Assembly (NCBI RefSeq): GCF_018332655.1
Contig: NZ_BOQL01000001.1
Location: 98,840-162,839, forward strand
Direction of reading: 5' to 3'
Source: Actinoplanes auranticolor
Lineage (GTDB): Bacteria; Actinomycetota; Actinomycetes; Mycobacteriales; Micromonosporaceae
DNA length: 64,000 bases
Shown: in pieces, positions 41,940-51,229 of the stretch
Position numbering within the stretch: position 1 is the first letter of the stretch
How the letters are laid out: the number at the start of each line of letters is the position of its first letter
Position numbers and translations under genes: made by a program
The notes under the pieces: model-generated
What the model was told of the DNA's origin: nothing
Databases searched by the model: none
What the model saw: the letters and a program-made list of their open reading frames with translations, nothing else

Positions 41940-42046
41940 TCAGTCGAGGTTGAGCAGCCCGTTGTCCAGCGCCGCCGGTGTCCAATGCCGGTAGCCGACC
42001 GAGTCGAACACCACCGTGAGCTCGTCTCGTCGCGCGTCAGCAACGT
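41940..42046 (-). pseudogene. Possible 3' coding fragment
   Basis: On the minus strand, about 34 codons read protein-like to a TGA at 41942-41940: DELTVVFDSVGYRHWTPAAL then DNGLLNLD. There is no start codon or upstream extension, since the histidine kinase stop is at 42049. The stretch looks like the extreme C terminus of a larger protein that was deleted. Family not identified. Confidence 0.3.
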
Positions 42047-42048
42047 CC

Positions 42049-43233
42049 CTAGCGGTCGGGCAGCTCGACGGTGACGGCGAGGCCACCTCCGGGGCGCGGG
42101 TCGGCGGTGACGGTGCCGCCGTGGGCGGTCACGATCGACCGGACGATGGACAGGCCCAGGCCGCTGCCCTCGGTCGAGCCGATCCGGTCGGTCAGCCGGC
42201 GGAACGGTTCGAACAGCCCCGGGATCTCGTACGCGGCGATGACCGGCCCCGGATTGGTGACCGTGAGCCGCTGACCGGCGCAGGAGATGCGCACCTCGCC
42301 GTCGGGCACGTTGTAGGTCATCGCGTTGCGCAGCAGGTTCTGCACCAGCCGTTCCAGCAGGACCGGATCGCCGTGCACCGGTGCCGGTTTCAGCGACGCG
42401 TGCAGGGTGATGCCGGCGGCGTCGGCCTCGGGCCGGGCCACGTTGACGAGCCGCTCGGTGACCGCGGCCAGGTCGACCGGTTCGCGGGTCGTCAGGTGCT
42501 GTTCGGAGCCGGCCAGCACCAGCAGGCCCTCGATGAGCCGTTCGTGGCGGGTGTTGACGCTGAGCAGGGTCTCACCGAGCCGGCGGGTCTCGGCCGGCGC
42601 GTCGGGCCGGCTCAGCGCGACCTCGATCAGCGTCCGGTTGATGGTCAGCGGGGTGCGCAGCTCGTGCGAGGCGTTGGCGACGAAACGGCGCTGTGAGCCG
42701 AAGGCCGCGTCCAGGCGGGCCAGCATGTCGTCGAAGGTGTCGGCCAGCTGCCGCAGCTCGTCCTTCGGGCCGCTGAGGCCGATGCGTTCGTGCAGGTTGC
42801 GGTCCGCGACCCGGCGGGCGGTCGCGGTGATCTGCTGCAGCGGGCGCAGGGTCCGCCCGGCCATCAGCCAGCCCAGCCAGATGCCGATGACCGCCACCCC
42901 GGCCAGCGCGATGACGCCGCGTTGCAGCAACGAGGTCAGCGTCTGCCGGCGGAACTGCGCCTGCAGCTCCCCGGCGAGGCGCACCAGCTCCACACTTTCC
43001 GCATCCTGGGTCGCGGTGAGGCCCTGCGGGACGGTCTCGAGCGCGGCCGCGGGCGCGGCGGCGATCCGCACCCCAGGTACGGCCAACACGGCCTCCTGGC
43101 TGAAGGAGCTGGTGTTCAGCGCCTGCGCGAGCAGCAGGTAGGTGATGGCCAGCAACGCCGCCCCGGCCAGCAGGAACACCCCGCCGTAGAGGGCGGTCAG
43201 CCGGGCCCGGACGGTCAGTCGGTGGGTCGTCAC
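42049..43233 (-). CDS. Sensor histidine kinase
   Basis: A 394-residue membrane kinase with two transmembrane helices (about residues 13-35 and 103-125) flanking a ~65-residue extracytoplasmic loop, then HAMP, HisKA with the phosphorylated His190 in NASHELRTPL, and HATPase (NLLRNAMTYN, GSGLGLSIV). It senses an unknown envelope signal and phosphorylates the response regulator, whose gene is just upstream and overlaps by 4 nt. Probably controls the divergent efflux operon. Confidence 0.92.
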   Translation of the reverse strand: MTTHRLTVRARLTALYGGVFLLAGAALLAITYLLLAQALNTSSFSQEAVLAVPGVRIAAAPAAALETVPQGLTATQDAESVELVRLAGELQAQFRRQTLTSLLQRGVIALAGVAVIGIWLGWLMAGRTLRPLQQITATARRVADRNLHERIGLSGPKDELRQLADTFDDMLARLDAAFGSQRRFVANASHELRTPLTINRTLIEVALSRPDAPAETRRLGETLLSVNTRHERLIEGLLVLAGSEQHLTTREPVDLAAVTERLVNVARPEADAAGITLHASLKPAPVHGDPVLLERLVQNLLRNAMTYNVPDGEVRISCAGQRLTVTNPGPVIAAYEIPGLFEPFRRLTDRIGSTEGSGLGLSIVRSIVTAHGGTVTADPRPGGGLAVTVELPDR

Positions 43234-43901
43234 GGGATCTGGTACCCCACTCCGGTCACGGTGGTGACCACCTGCGGCGGTCCGAGTTTGCGGCGCAGCG
43301 TCAGGATCGTCACCCGCACCACGCCGGTGAACGGGTCGGTGTGCTCGTCCCAGGCTTTCTCCAACAGCTGCTCACTGCTGACCACCGCCCCGTCGGCGCG
43401 TAACAGCTCCTCCAGCACGGCGAACTCCTTGCGGGACAGGGCGACGTGGTGCCCGTCGCGGTAGACCTGGCGGCGAGCGGTGTCCAGGCGGAGGCCCGCG
43501 CGTTCCAGCACCGGTGGGGCCGCCGGGCGGGCGCGCCGGCCCAGGGCCCGGACCCGGGCGATCAGCTCGACGAACGCGAACGGTTTGGGCAGGTAGTCGT
43601 CGGCGCCCAGGCCCAGACCGGCCACCCGGTCGGCCAGCGCGCCCGAGGCGGTGAGCATCAGCACCCGTACGGGCGAGCCGGAACGCACCACCGCCCGGCA
43701 CACGTCGTCGCCGTGCACCACCGGTAGGTCCCGGTCCAGCACGAGCACGTCGTAGCTGTTGACCGCGAGCCGTTGCAGGGCGGCGTCGCCGTCGTAGGCC
43801 GTGTCGACAGCCAGCGACTGCAGCCGCAAGCCCTCCGCGATCGCCTCGGCCAGCACGACCTCGTCCTCCGCCACCAGTATCCGCACCGGGCCATGGTGCA
43901 C
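43230..43901 (-). CDS. OmpR/PhoB-type response regulator
   Basis: A 223-residue response regulator: receiver domain with acidic pocket AEDE, phosphoacceptor Asp56 (VLVLDRDLP), Thr in MLTASG and Lys in DDYLPKPF, then an OmpR-type winged helix ending VVTTVTGVGYQIP. GTG start at 43901. Direct repeats and a palindrome lie in the 91-bp gap to the divergent lipoprotein gene, the natural target region. Confidence 0.93.
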   Translation of the reverse strand: MHHGPVRILVAEDEVVLAEAIAEGLRLQSLAVDTAYDGDAALQRLAVNSYDVLVLDRDLPVVHGDDVCRAVVRSGSPVRVLMLTASGALADRVAGLGLGADDYLPKPFAFVELIARVRALGRRARPAAPPVLERAGLRLDTARRQVYRDGHHVALSRKEFAVLEELLRADGAVVSSEQLLEKAWDEHTDPFTGVVRVTILTLRRKLGPPQVVTTVTGVGYQIP

Positions 43902-43910
43902 GGCGAACCC

Positions 43911-43938
43911 GTTAGAACCCTGTTAGCGCCGGCGCTAA
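43911..43938. promoter_or_regulatory. Response-regulator boxes and palindrome
   Basis: GTTAG occurs at 43911-43915 and 43922-43926, an 11-bp period typical for tandem OmpR/PhoB-family half-sites. The second copy runs into a perfect 16-bp palindrome, TTAGCGCCGGCGCTAA (43923-43938). The site lies between the divergent two-component operon and efflux operon, so it probably serves both. Confidence 0.55.
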
Positions 43939-43992
43939 TGATCATTTAACCGGCGTCCTGGTGTGGTGGCTCCCGACCCGAGAGGAGCTGTG

Positions 43993-44541
43993 ATGACCCA
44001 CGGATACCGGATGCGGCTGATCGCCGTACCCCTGCTGCTCGTGACCGCGCTCAGCGGATGCGCCGCCGACAAGAAGGAGCAGCAGGTGGCTTCGGCCGGC
44101 GGCGGCGGCAAGCCGAGCGCGGGCGCGTCGGCGCCGGTCGACAACGCGGCCCTGGGCCGCAAGTTCGCCCAGTGCATGCGCACCGCCGGGATCGACATGC
44201 CCGACCCCGGCCCCGACGGGATGGCCGGGATGCCCGCCACGACCGTCGGCGACGCGGCCTCGGCCAAGAAGATGGATGCCGCCCTGGAGAAGTGCCGGGA
44301 GTTCCTGCCCAACGGCGGCGAGCGGCCCAAGGCCACCGCCGAGGATCTGGCCAAGGCCCGCGACTACGCCAAGTGCGTGCGGGAGAACGGCGTGCCCGGC
44401 TTCCCGGACCCGGACCCGGAGACCGGCGGGTTCAAGATGAAGGCGGGCGAGGACGACGACCTCGAGAAGCTGGCGGAGATCGGCGAGAAGTGCCCGCAGT
44501 TCGGCGCGGGAGTGATGCCGGGCATGGAGGTGAGCCGGTGA
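43993..44541 (+). CDS. Lipoprotein with duplicated Cys/PDP motif
   Basis: A 182-residue lipoprotein: signal peptide with lipobox LSGC (Cys about 20), a Gly/Ala linker, and two copies of a short motif, FAQCMRTAGIDMPDPGPDG and YAKCVRENGVPGFPDPDP, each followed by another Cys. This duplicated Cys-Gly-Pro-Asp-Pro pattern is common in actinobacterial lipoproteins beside pgbd/ABC efflux genes; its role is unknown. AGAGGAG before the ATG. First gene of the efflux operon; GTGA overlap with the adaptor gene. Confidence 0.82.
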   Translation: MTHGYRMRLIAVPLLLVTALSGCAADKKEQQVASAGGGGKPSAGASAPVDNAALGRKFAQCMRTAGIDMPDPGPDGMAGMPATTVGDAASAKKMDAALEKCREFLPNGGERPKATAEDLAKARDYAKCVRENGVPGFPDPDPETGGFKMKAGEDDDLEKLAEIGEKCPQFGAGVMPGMEVSR

Positions 44542-45572
44542 CCCGCCGCACCGCCCTGGTGGTGATCGCCGCGGTGGCCACCCTGGGGGCGACCGGCGCG
44601 GCCGCGGTCGCTCTCGACGACGACCCGGACACCCCGCCGGCGGCCGCGGGGCCGGCGGCCACCACCACGGTACGGCGCCAGACGCTGGCCAAATCCGTCA
44701 CCGTCGACGGTGATCTGGGCTACGGCACGCCCGTCCCGATGAAGTCCGCGGCCGGTGGCACCGTGACGTGGCTGCCCAAGCCGGGCCGCACCATCGAGCG
44801 CGGCGGCACCGTGCTGCGCGCCGACAACCGCCGGGTGGTGCTGCTCACCGGCGTCCTGCCGCTCTACCGGCCGCTGTCACCGGGCGTCGACGGCCCGGAC
44901 GTCCTGCAGTTCGAACGCAACCTGCGCGAGCTGGGCTACGGGGGTTTCACCGTCGACGACGAGTACAGCGCGGCGACCGCCCGCGCGGTCCGCAGCTGGC
45001 AGAAGAAGCTCGGCCTGCCCCGGACCGGGACCGTCACCTCGTCGTGGGTGGTGGTGGCCACCGGCACCATCCGCGTCGCCGAGCACAAGGTCCGGGTCGG
45101 TGACCCCGCCACCGGCGAGGTGCTCACCTACACCGGCGCGGGCGCGGTCGTCACGGTCGACGCCGAGGCCGACGCCGCCGACTGGGCCCAGCCCGGCGCC
45201 GCCGTGTCGGTCACCCTGCCCAGCGGCAAGAAGAGTCCCGGCACGGTGACCCACGTGGGCGCCAAGGCGACCGCCGAGGAAGGAAAGGACCCCACGGTCC
45301 CGGTGACCATCAAGCTGCGCGACCCGAAGGCCGGCGGCGGCCTGCGCGAGGCCCCGGTCGAGGTCACCTACACCGGCCAGCAGCGCAAGAACGTGCTGAG
45401 CGTGCCGGTCGCGGCGCTGGTCGCGCTGGCCGAGGGCGGGTACGGCCTGCAGGTCGTCGAGGGCGGCGTGACCCGCTACCTGCCGGTCGAGGTCGGCATG
45501 TTCGCCGACGGACGCGCCGAGGTCAGCGGGGCCGGGCTGGCTGACGGGATGACCGTGGGGATGCCGGCATGA
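44538..45572 (+). CDS. Efflux adaptor with peptidoglycan-binding domain
   Basis: A 344-residue exported protein: N-terminal signal/anchor ([20 protein letters not shown]), a split barrel-sandwich region, a peptidoglycan-binding-1 domain ([20 protein letters not shown], then [11 protein letters not shown]), and C-terminal membrane-fusion-like beta domains. It is the periplasmic adaptor that usually goes with MacB-type transporters in actinobacteria, linking them to the wall. GTG start; GTGA and ATGA overlaps on both sides. Confidence 0.85.
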   Translation: MTRRTALVVIAAVATLGATGAAAVALDDDPDTPPAAAGPAATTTVRRQTLAKSVTVDGDLGYGTPVPMKSAAGGTVTWLPKPGRTIERGGTVLRADNRRVVLLTGVLPLYRPLSPGVDGPDVLQFERNLRELGYGGFTVDDEYSAATARAVRSWQKKLGLPRTGTVTSSWVVVATGTIRVAEHKVRVGDPATGEVLTYTGAGAVVTVDAEADAADWAQPGAAVSVTLPSGKKSPGTVTHVGAKATAEEGKDPTVPVTIKLRDPKAGGGLREAPVEVTYTGQQRKNVLSVPVAALVALAEGGYGLQVVEGGVTRYLPVEVGMFADGRAEVSGAGLADGMTVGMPA

Positions 45573-46225
45573 TCCGGATGAGCGAGGTCGGCAAGACCTA
45601 CCCCGGCGGCGTCGCGGCCCTGCGCTCGGTGTCGATGCACGTGGACGCGGGCGAACTGGTCGGCATCGTCGGCCCGTCCGGCTCGGGCAAGTCGACGATG
45701 TTGCACCTGCTCGGCGCCCTCGACCGGCCGTCCACCGGCACCGTGAGCATCGACGGCCACGACGTGGCGAGCCTGCCCGACCGGTCGCTGTCGGCGTTGC
45801 GGGCCCGCACCATCGGCTTCGTCTTCCAGCAGTTCCACCTGGCGCCCGGCGTGTCCGCCCTCGACAACGTCGCCGACGGCCTGCTCTACACCGGGGTACG
45901 CCGCCGCGAGCGCCGCCGCCGCGCCGCGGTCACCCTGCAACGCGTCGGCCTGGAGCACCGGGCCCACCACCGCCCGCACGAACTGTCCGGCGGGGAACGC
46001 CAGCGCGTGGCGATCGCCCGGGCGGTCGTCGGTGACCCGGCGGTGCTGCTCGCCGACGAGCCGACCGGCAATCTCGACTCCGTGGCCAGCGCGGGCGTGC
46101 TGGAGCTGCTGCGCTCGCTGCACGCCACCGGCACCACGGTCGTGCTGATCACCCACGACCGGGAGATAGCCGGGGGACTGCCGCGGTGCCTGCACATGCG
46201 CGACGGCCGGCTGGCGGCGGCATGA
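45569..46225 (+). CDS. ABC transporter ATPase (MacB/LolD-like)
   Basis: A 218-residue ABC ATPase: Walker [11 protein letters not shown]-loop [11 protein letters not shown], signature [14 protein letters not shown], Walker [13 protein letters not shown] and switch His in ITHDRE. Closest to the MacB/LolD/FtsE class that powers mechanotransmission-type exporters. Overlaps neighbours by 4 nt each side and pairs with the permease that follows. Confidence 0.95.
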   Translation: MIRMSEVGKTYPGGVAALRSVSMHVDAGELVGIVGPSGSGKSTMLHLLGALDRPSTGTVSIDGHDVASLPDRSLSALRARTIGFVFQQFHLAPGVSALDNVADGLLYTGVRRRERRRRAAVTLQRVGLEHRAHHRPHELSGGERQRVAIARAVVGDPAVLLADEPTGNLDSVASAGVLELLRSLHATGTTVVLITHDREIAGGLPRCLHMRDGRLAAA

Positions 46226-47409
46226 CCGCGCGCCTGCGTCCCGCGCGCCTCGCCCCCGGCGACGTCGTCCGGGTCGGCGCCGCCGGCCTGCGGACCCGGC
46301 CGCTGCGGATCGTGCTGTCCGCGCTGGGCATCGCGATCGGCATCGCCGCGATGCTGGCCGTGGTCGGCATCTCGGCCTCCAGCCGCGCCGACCTCAACCG
46401 CACGCTGGACGCGCTGGGCACGAACCTGCTGACGGTGGCCCCGGGGGAGACCCTGGGCGGCGAGGAGGCGAAGCTGCCCGCCGCGTCACCGGCGATGGTG
46501 CGGCGTATCGCCCCGGTCGAGTCGGCCACCGCCACCGGCCGGCTGGAGGCGAAGGTCTACCGCAACGAGCACATCCCGTCCGGCGAGAGCGGCAGCATCG
46601 CCGTCCTGGCCGCTCAGCCGGACCTGCTCGGCACGGTCGGCGCCCGCCTGGCCGCCGGCCGCTGGCTCAGCGACGCCGCCGACGGCCCGGCGGTCGTGCT
46701 CGGCGCGGCCGCCGCCCACCGCCTCGGCATCACAGCACCCGGTCCGCGGGTGTGGCTGGGCGGGCAGTGGTTCGCCGTGGTCGGCATCCTGGGGCCGGTG
46801 CCGCTGGCCCCCGAGCTCGACTCGGGCGCGCTGATCGGCTGGTCGGCGGCTCAGCGGCTGCTGGCTTTCGACGGCTCACCGACCACGGTCTACACCCGCT
46901 CGGCGGAGTACTCGGTCGAGCAGGTCCGCCAGGTGCTGGCGGCGACGGTCAACCCCGAGGCCCCGAACGAGGTCAAGGTGTCGCGGCCCTCCGACGCGCT
47001 GGCCGCGGCCCGGGCCGCCGACAGCGCCCTCAACGGCCTGCTGCTCGGCCTGGGCGCGGTGGCCCTGGTCGTCGGCGGGGTGGGGGTGGCCAACACCATG
47101 GTCATCTCGGTGCTGGAGCGGCGGGCCGAGATCGGCCTGCGCCGGGCCCTGGGAGCCACCCGCGGCCAGATCCGGCTGCAATTCCTGTGTGAGTCGCTGC
47201 TGCTGGCCACCCTCGGCGGCGTCGCCGGGGTGCTGATCGGCGCCGCGGTCACCGCGGGCTACGCCGGGTACCGGTCGTGGTCGCCGGTCGTGCCGGGATG
47301 GGCGCTCGCCGGTGGTGTCGTGGCGACGATGCTGGTCGGCATGGTGGCCGGGCTGTATCCGGCGGCCCGCGCGGCGCGGCTGCCCCCGAGCCAGGCCCTG
47401 TCGCACTGA
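46222..47409 (+). CDS. ABC transporter permease (MacB/FtsX-like)
   Basis: A 395-residue permease with an N-terminal helix (about 31-52), a ~190-residue extracytoplasmic MacB_PCD domain (for example [20 protein letters not shown]), and three C-terminal helices of the FtsX domain with the coupling segment [20 protein letters not shown]. Four helices and length are normal. With the adaptor and ATPase it forms an efflux or lipoprotein/peptide export pump, probably controlled by the divergent two-component system. Confidence 0.92.
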   Translation: MTARLRPARLAPGDVVRVGAAGLRTRPLRIVLSALGIAIGIAAMLAVVGISASSRADLNRTLDALGTNLLTVAPGETLGGEEAKLPAASPAMVRRIAPVESATATGRLEAKVYRNEHIPSGESGSIAVLAAQPDLLGTVGARLAAGRWLSDAADGPAVVLGAAAAHRLGITAPGPRVWLGGQWFAVVGILGPVPLAPELDSGALIGWSAAQRLLAFDGSPTTVYTRSAEYSVEQVRQVLAATVNPEAPNEVKVSRPSDALAAARAADSALNGLLLGLGAVALVVGGVGVANTMVISVLERRAEIGLRRALGATRGQIRLQFLCESLLLATLGGVAGVLIGAAVTAGYAGYRSWSPVVPGWALAGGVVATMLVGMVAGLYPAARAARLPPSQALSH

Positions 47410-47414
47410 CGCTG

Positions 47415-47966
47415 CTAACCGCCTCCGAGGCAGGGAACGGACAGCGGAACCACGATAGTGATGTCGTTCGTGCACGTGGGGGATTGCGAAGGAGTGGGCT
47501 TCCCGCCCGTCGATGCGGCCGGCGCCGGGGACTCTGTGGTGCGGTTCGGCTCGCTTCTCGGCGGCGGCGGGGTGGTCGGACCGGTGGTCGTCCGTGAGGG
47601 CTGGGACGGCGCCGGCCGACGCGATGTCCTCGTCGGGCGCGGTGTCGTCGACGGAGGTGGGGGACTGGTGGCAGTCGTGGAAGGCTCCGGCGACGGTTCA
47701 GCCGTTGGCGGCGTGCCGGGTGGCACTCCTTCGTGCTGGAAGATGCCTGGATCGCCCTGCCACCAGTCCCGGACCTTGTCATAGATCGGTTTGCTGAAAG
47801 TCGATAGAAGAATGGCTATGGCGAGAACGATGAGCAGCAGCCGCCAGCGCCGACACAGCGCCCCGAGAAAAATGCGGAAAGTCCGTAGGCGCAGCTTCCA
47901 CATCGGTTGGCTGAGGATGGCCGCCGTGGTGCTTGGTGCGTCGTCGTGCGGACCCGGATGCGGCAT
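47415..47966 (-). CDS. Small membrane protein with Pro/Thr-rich tail
   Basis: A 183-residue protein of unknown function. A short cytoplasmic start (MPHPGPHDDAPSTTAAIL) is followed by a transmembrane helix (about residues 42-60, LLLIVLAIAILLSTF), then a long Pro/Ser/Thr-rich extracytoplasmic stretch that ends in a two-Cys tail (TCTNDITIVVPLSVPCLGGG). The ATG at 47966 has GGGGGTGGAG before it. Its 3' end converges on the permease gene, stops 5 bp apart. Confidence 0.55.
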   Translation of the reverse strand: MPHPGPHDDAPSTTAAILSQPMWKLRLRTFRIFLGALCRRWRLLLIVLAIAILLSTFSKPIYDKVRDWWQGDPGIFQHEGVPPGTPPTAEPSPEPSTTATSPPPPSTTPRPTRTSRRPAPSQPSRTTTGPTTPPPPRSEPNRTTESPAPAASTGGKPTPSQSPTCTNDITIVVPLSVPCLGGG

Positions 47967-48045
47967 GCTCCACCCCCAGGCGATGTGTGACGTACTGCCG
48001 GAGAGAAGAACGAGCGGCGGACGAAGTGGTTCTGTCCGCCGCGGA

Positions 48046-48528
48046 TCAGCGCCTGCGCCAGATCCGCCGCCACAGCCGCTGCCACAACGAGCCGTTCCGC
48101 GCATCTCGCAGAAAGCCGTCCTCCGGAAGTTCGACACCGTCCTGGCTGCCCGTTCGGTCACCGAAGTACGCCTCGGTCAGCTTCCGCAGGTCCTTGCGGG
48201 AAACCGGCTCCGAGCCTTCGGTGTCCGAGCGTATGGCCAGTCGATTGCGAAACGCCCTCTGCACGATGGCCACCGCTGCCTGGAAGTGTTCCCTCCCCGG
48301 GGTCCAGAACGCACCGCGGGAGGTCCAGTGCCCTAGCCGGCCGTGGACATCGACGACCATCTTGGCGTAATGCTCCCGATCGCCCTCAGGGAGCCACACC
48401 GGGGCCGTGAGGCGGGCGAGCCGTTCCAGCTGCTCGGCTTTGTCGCTCTTGTTCGCGCGCCGATGGGTGACCAGGATGCCGATCAACAGCACCACGGGAG
48501 TCAGCACCGCAAGCCACACCGTCTCCAC
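48046..48528 (-). CDS. Small single-pass membrane protein
   Basis: A 160-residue protein with an N-terminal transmembrane helix (VWLAVLTPVVLLIGILVTH) and a soluble helical domain (EHYAKMVVDVHGRLGHW, FQAAVAIVQRAFRNRL). The GTG at 48528 has GGAGG 8 nt upstream; the upstream in-frame TTG at 48555 has a poorly spaced RBS. Function unknown. It lies 79 bp before the other small membrane protein gene and may share its transcript. Confidence 0.55.
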   Translation of the reverse strand: METVWLAVLTPVVLLIGILVTHRRANKSDKAEQLERLARLTAPVWLPEGDREHYAKMVVDVHGRLGHWTSRGAFWTPGREHFQAAVAIVQRAFRNRLAIRSDTEGSEPVSRKDLRKLTEAYFGDRTGSQDGVELPEDGFLRDARNGSLWQRLWRRIWRRR

Positions 48529-48828
48529 TACGTCGGCCTCCAGGTCAGGTAGCAATCCCCTAAATGCCCATTTTCAGGGCATCTGTCAGCCCTAACGATT
48601 GATCTTGGTGAAGGTGTGCACGGTCCTGGCCGGTTTTTCCCACCGACGTCGATGACCTTGCGGACCCGGCCAGCTACGGGCCGTACCATCGCGCCCCGGG
48701 AATCGCATATTGCGGTGAATCCGGATTGAACCGGGATGGTCATCGCACCCCGGGGTACTCACGCGCCTCGCATCCCGAGCCCCAGCCGGTCCACCCCCGG
48801 ACCGATCCCCCGACAGGAGCGAGACCCG
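48529..48828. promoter_or_regulatory. Divergent intergenic region with an inverted repeat
   Basis: A 300-bp region between the minus-strand membrane gene and the phage-type pair. It holds ATGCCC-attttca-GGGCAT (48564-48582) near the left gene. A 71-codon minus-strand frame (48528-48743) exists but has no recognised similarity or good RBS and is not called. No other feature was recognised. Confidence 0.3.
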
Positions 48829-49035
48829 ATGACCGAGCCGTCCGTCCCGGTGAGACAGGCCCCGGAGGGGCCGCAGTTGTCTCCCGAGGACATCGCAGCC
48901 GGCGACAAGTACGCCGACCTGCACGATCCCGGCCCCGGCGAGCAGTACGCCGGTGAGCCCGTCCCCGACCCGTGGGAGGAGACGTCCGATGGCGAGCTGG
49001 ATCCTGGTGCCGTGCCTGGTAACCCTCAGGAGTGA
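48829..49035 (+). CDS. Small acidic protein preceding phage-type lysin
   Basis: A 68-residue acidic protein (PEDIAAGDKYADLHDPGPGE, then EPVPDPWEETSDGELDPG) with ACAGGAG before its ATG. No known family. Its last 47 bp overlap the start of the lysin-like gene in another frame, a compact layout typical of phage genes. It may be a phage structural or accessory protein remnant. Confidence 0.5.
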   Translation: MTEPSVPVRQAPEGPQLSPEDIAAGDKYADLHDPGPGEQYAGEPVPDPWEETSDGELDPGAVPGNPQE

Positions 49036-49831
49036 GTTCAACGCGCTCGCGCCCGGGCGGGACAAGGCGAGTGACGGTTCCATCGGCGACACCGCCCACT
49101 CCCAGAGCTCGTCGGACCACAACCCCGACGAGACGGGCAGTACGCCGTACGAGGACGCCGACTCGATCAACGAGGTCCACGCCATCGACGTGGACAAGGA
49201 CCTGCGCCGGTCCGGCTGGACGATGCTGAAGGCGGTGGAGATCATCGTCGTGCGGCACCGGCAGGGCCGCGACAACCGCCTGCAGAACGTGATCTACAAC
49301 CGCCGCATCTGGTCCCGCGCATGGGGCTGGACGGCCCGCGCCTACACCGGGGCCAACGCCCACACCCAGCATGCGCACTTCTCCGCGCGCTACACGACCG
49401 CCCAGGAACGCGACACCCGGCCCTGGGGCCTACTGGAAGCCGAGGACGACGACATGGCCACGATCACCCAGTCCGACTTCAACGCCCGCATGGACGCTTG
49501 GTGGAACGCCCGGATGAGCCCGACCGCCCGCGACAACCCGCAGCGCAACGCCCTGCGGGTGGCGCCGTGGCAGCAGACCGTCGGCCGCACCGGCCGTACC
49601 ACCCACGACGTGCTGTTCACCGACATGCACACCCTGCTGCGCCAGGCCGCCGAGGACAACCCGGAGCAGGTCGCTCAGCTGGTGGTGGCCGCGATGGACA
49701 ACCAGGCCATCGCGGACGCGGTGGTCGCCGCCCTGGCCGACCCGCAGCGCTCCAGCGAGGAGACCGCGGCCACGCTGCGTACCGCCCTGGGTGACCGCGC
49801 CGGGGAGATCGGCCGCCTGCTCGCCGCCTGA
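48989..49831 (+). CDS. Phage-type M15-like peptidase/endolysin
   Basis: A 280-residue protein. The N-terminal ~145 residues have a metal-site pattern like M15 D,D-peptidases: SSSDHNPDE, HAIDVDKDLR and HTQHAHFSARY, and resemble gene products of actinophages. The C-terminal ~125 residues are helical (MATITQSDFNARMDAWWNAR, then EDNPEQVAQLVVAAMDNQAI) and may bind the wall or mediate assembly. No signal peptide, as for holin-dependent lysins. GGGAGGAG before the ATG. Probably a domesticated prophage remnant, since no other phage genes are near. Confidence 0.65.
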   Translation: MASWILVPCLVTLRSEFNALAPGRDKASDGSIGDTAHSQSSSDHNPDETGSTPYEDADSINEVHAIDVDKDLRRSGWTMLKAVEIIVVRHRQGRDNRLQNVIYNRRIWSRAWGWTARAYTGANAHTQHAHFSARYTTAQERDTRPWGLLEAEDDDMATITQSDFNARMDAWWNARMSPTARDNPQRNALRVAPWQQTVGRTGRTTHDVLFTDMHTLLRQAAEDNPEQVAQLVVAAMDNQAIADAVVAALADPQRSSEETAATLRTALGDRAGEIGRLLAA

Positions 49832-49844
49832 CGCGGCGCACCGG

Positions 49845-51107
49845 TCAGGGGGCTCGGCGCGCCGAGATGCCCGCCAGCACCGTCCCGACACAGAGGGCGG
49901 CGGCGCTGAGCCCCAGCGACCAGTGGATGCCCACGACCGCCCCGAACAGCCCGACCGTGACGCCGCTGCCGAAGCGCAACCCGTTGGCCGACATCCCGTA
50001 GACGCCGATGACCCGCCCACGGTCGGCCGGCGGGGCGAGCAGCTGCACCAGCGTCTGCCCGATCGACATCGAGGCCAGGTTGGCCACGCCGCCGACGACC
50101 AGCAGCAGCACCGACAGCGGATAGTTCGTCGAGACGGCGAACAGCAGGGTGCTCAGCCCGTAGACGCCCGTGCTGAACACGGCCGCGGCCACGGTCGGCC
50201 GCAGCCGCCCGGTGGCCTCGAGCAGGATGCCGCCGATCACCCCACCGGCGCCGTTGGCGAACAGCAGGATCCCGTACGCGGTCCCGGCGCTGCCCGCCCC
50301 CAGATCCTGCGCGAAGATCGGCATCGACGACTGCATCGAGGCGCCGACGAAGAACGACCCCAGCCCACCGAGCACGATCATGCTGACCAGCGTCCGATTG
50401 GCGCGGACCTCCCGCAGCACCCGCACGGAGTCGACGATGCCCATCCGCCGCCGCGGCCCCCGGTCGTCCCGGGTGTGACCGGTGAACCTGGTCCGGAACA
50501 GGAACACCGTCAGCGGCAGGTAGAACGCCACGTTGGCGAAGATCCCGGCGGTCGGGCCGAGTCCGAGCAGCAGAGCCGACCCGATCACCGGCCCGAAAAG
50601 CACACCCAAACTGCGGAAGGTCGCATTCAGCCGTACGGCGGACGGCAGGTCGTCGTCGCCCACGAAGTCGTGCAGCATCAGCTGCTCGGCGGGACCCCAC
50701 AACGACCCGGCCAGCCCGTGCAGCACCAGCAGCACACACGCCGACCACACCTGCAGCGAATCGGTCAGGAACAGCACACCCCAGGCCACCGAGACCAGCG
50801 CGAACAGGGTCTGCGCGGCCTGGATCACCCGCCGGCAGTCGAACCGGTCGGCCAGCCCGCCGAAATACACGGAGAAGAAAAGAAAAGGCAGCCAATGGCT
50901 GATCACCTGAAAACCGGCCAGGGCCGGAGAATGGAAGGTCTCCCACAGCACCCAGTACGTGATGACGTGCTCGATGTTGTCGGCCATCATCGCCAGCGCG
51001 GCCCCGAACAGATAAGGACGCGCGTCCTTGTTCCGAAGAGCAGCAAACCTCCGCGGTACGACGGCAGCCGCCGGCGCGTGCGCGGGTACTCCGCAGGCGG
51101 CACACAT
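49845..51107 (-). CDS. MFS transporter (major facilitator)
   Basis: A 420-residue 12-helix transporter. The helix 2-3 loop has FGGLADRFDCRRV (the MFS GxLaDrxGrr signature) and WGPAEQLMLHDFVGDDDLPS typical of the MFS_3/enterobactin exporter-like group. It is likely a drug or metabolite exporter. The N terminus begins MCAACGVPAHAP; the ATG at 51107 is the first of the frame. It is divergent from the VOC gene at 51230. Confidence 0.88.
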   Translation of the reverse strand: MCAACGVPAHAPAAAVVPRRFAALRNKDARPYLFGAALAMMADNIEHVITYWVLWETFHSPALAGFQVISHWLPFLFFSVYFGGLADRFDCRRVIQAAQTLFALVSVAWGVLFLTDSLQVWSACVLLVLHGLAGSLWGPAEQLMLHDFVGDDDLPSAVRLNATFRSLGVLFGPVIGSALLLGLGPTAGIFANVAFYLPLTVFLFRTRFTGHTRDDRGPRRRMGIVDSVRVLREVRANRTLVSMIVLGGLGSFFVGASMQSSMPIFAQDLGAGSAGTAYGILLFANGAGGVIGGILLEATGRLRPTVAAAVFSTGVYGLSTLLFAVSTNYPLSVLLLVVGGVANLASMSIGQTLVQLLAPPADRGRVIGVYGMSANGLRFGSGVTVGLFGAVVGIHWSLGLSAAALCVGTVLAGISARRAP

Positions 51108-51193
51108 GACAGACAGACCTCCCGCCGCGCAGCCTCCCCGAACCCCTCGTCGAACGCACCACGGGTGCCCCGCCGGGTGACCGGAATTACCCG

Positions 51194-51223
51194 TTGGCGC
51201 TGTGCCGGGCCGCTGTCTAGGGT
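51194..51223 (+). promoter_or_regulatory. Promoter of leaderless VOC transcript
   Basis: TTGGCG (51194-51199), an 18-nt spacer and TAGGGT (51218-51223) form a -35/-10 pair. The -10 ends 6 nt before the ATG at 51230, so transcription should start at or near the start codon, giving a leaderless mRNA. No RBS is present, consistent with this. Confidence 0.5.
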
Positions 51224-51229
51224 CTGGTG

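Noticed and set aside
48528..48743. 71-codon minus-strand gene in the intergenic region
   Set aside because: No RBS, no similarity and composition unlike coding sequence.
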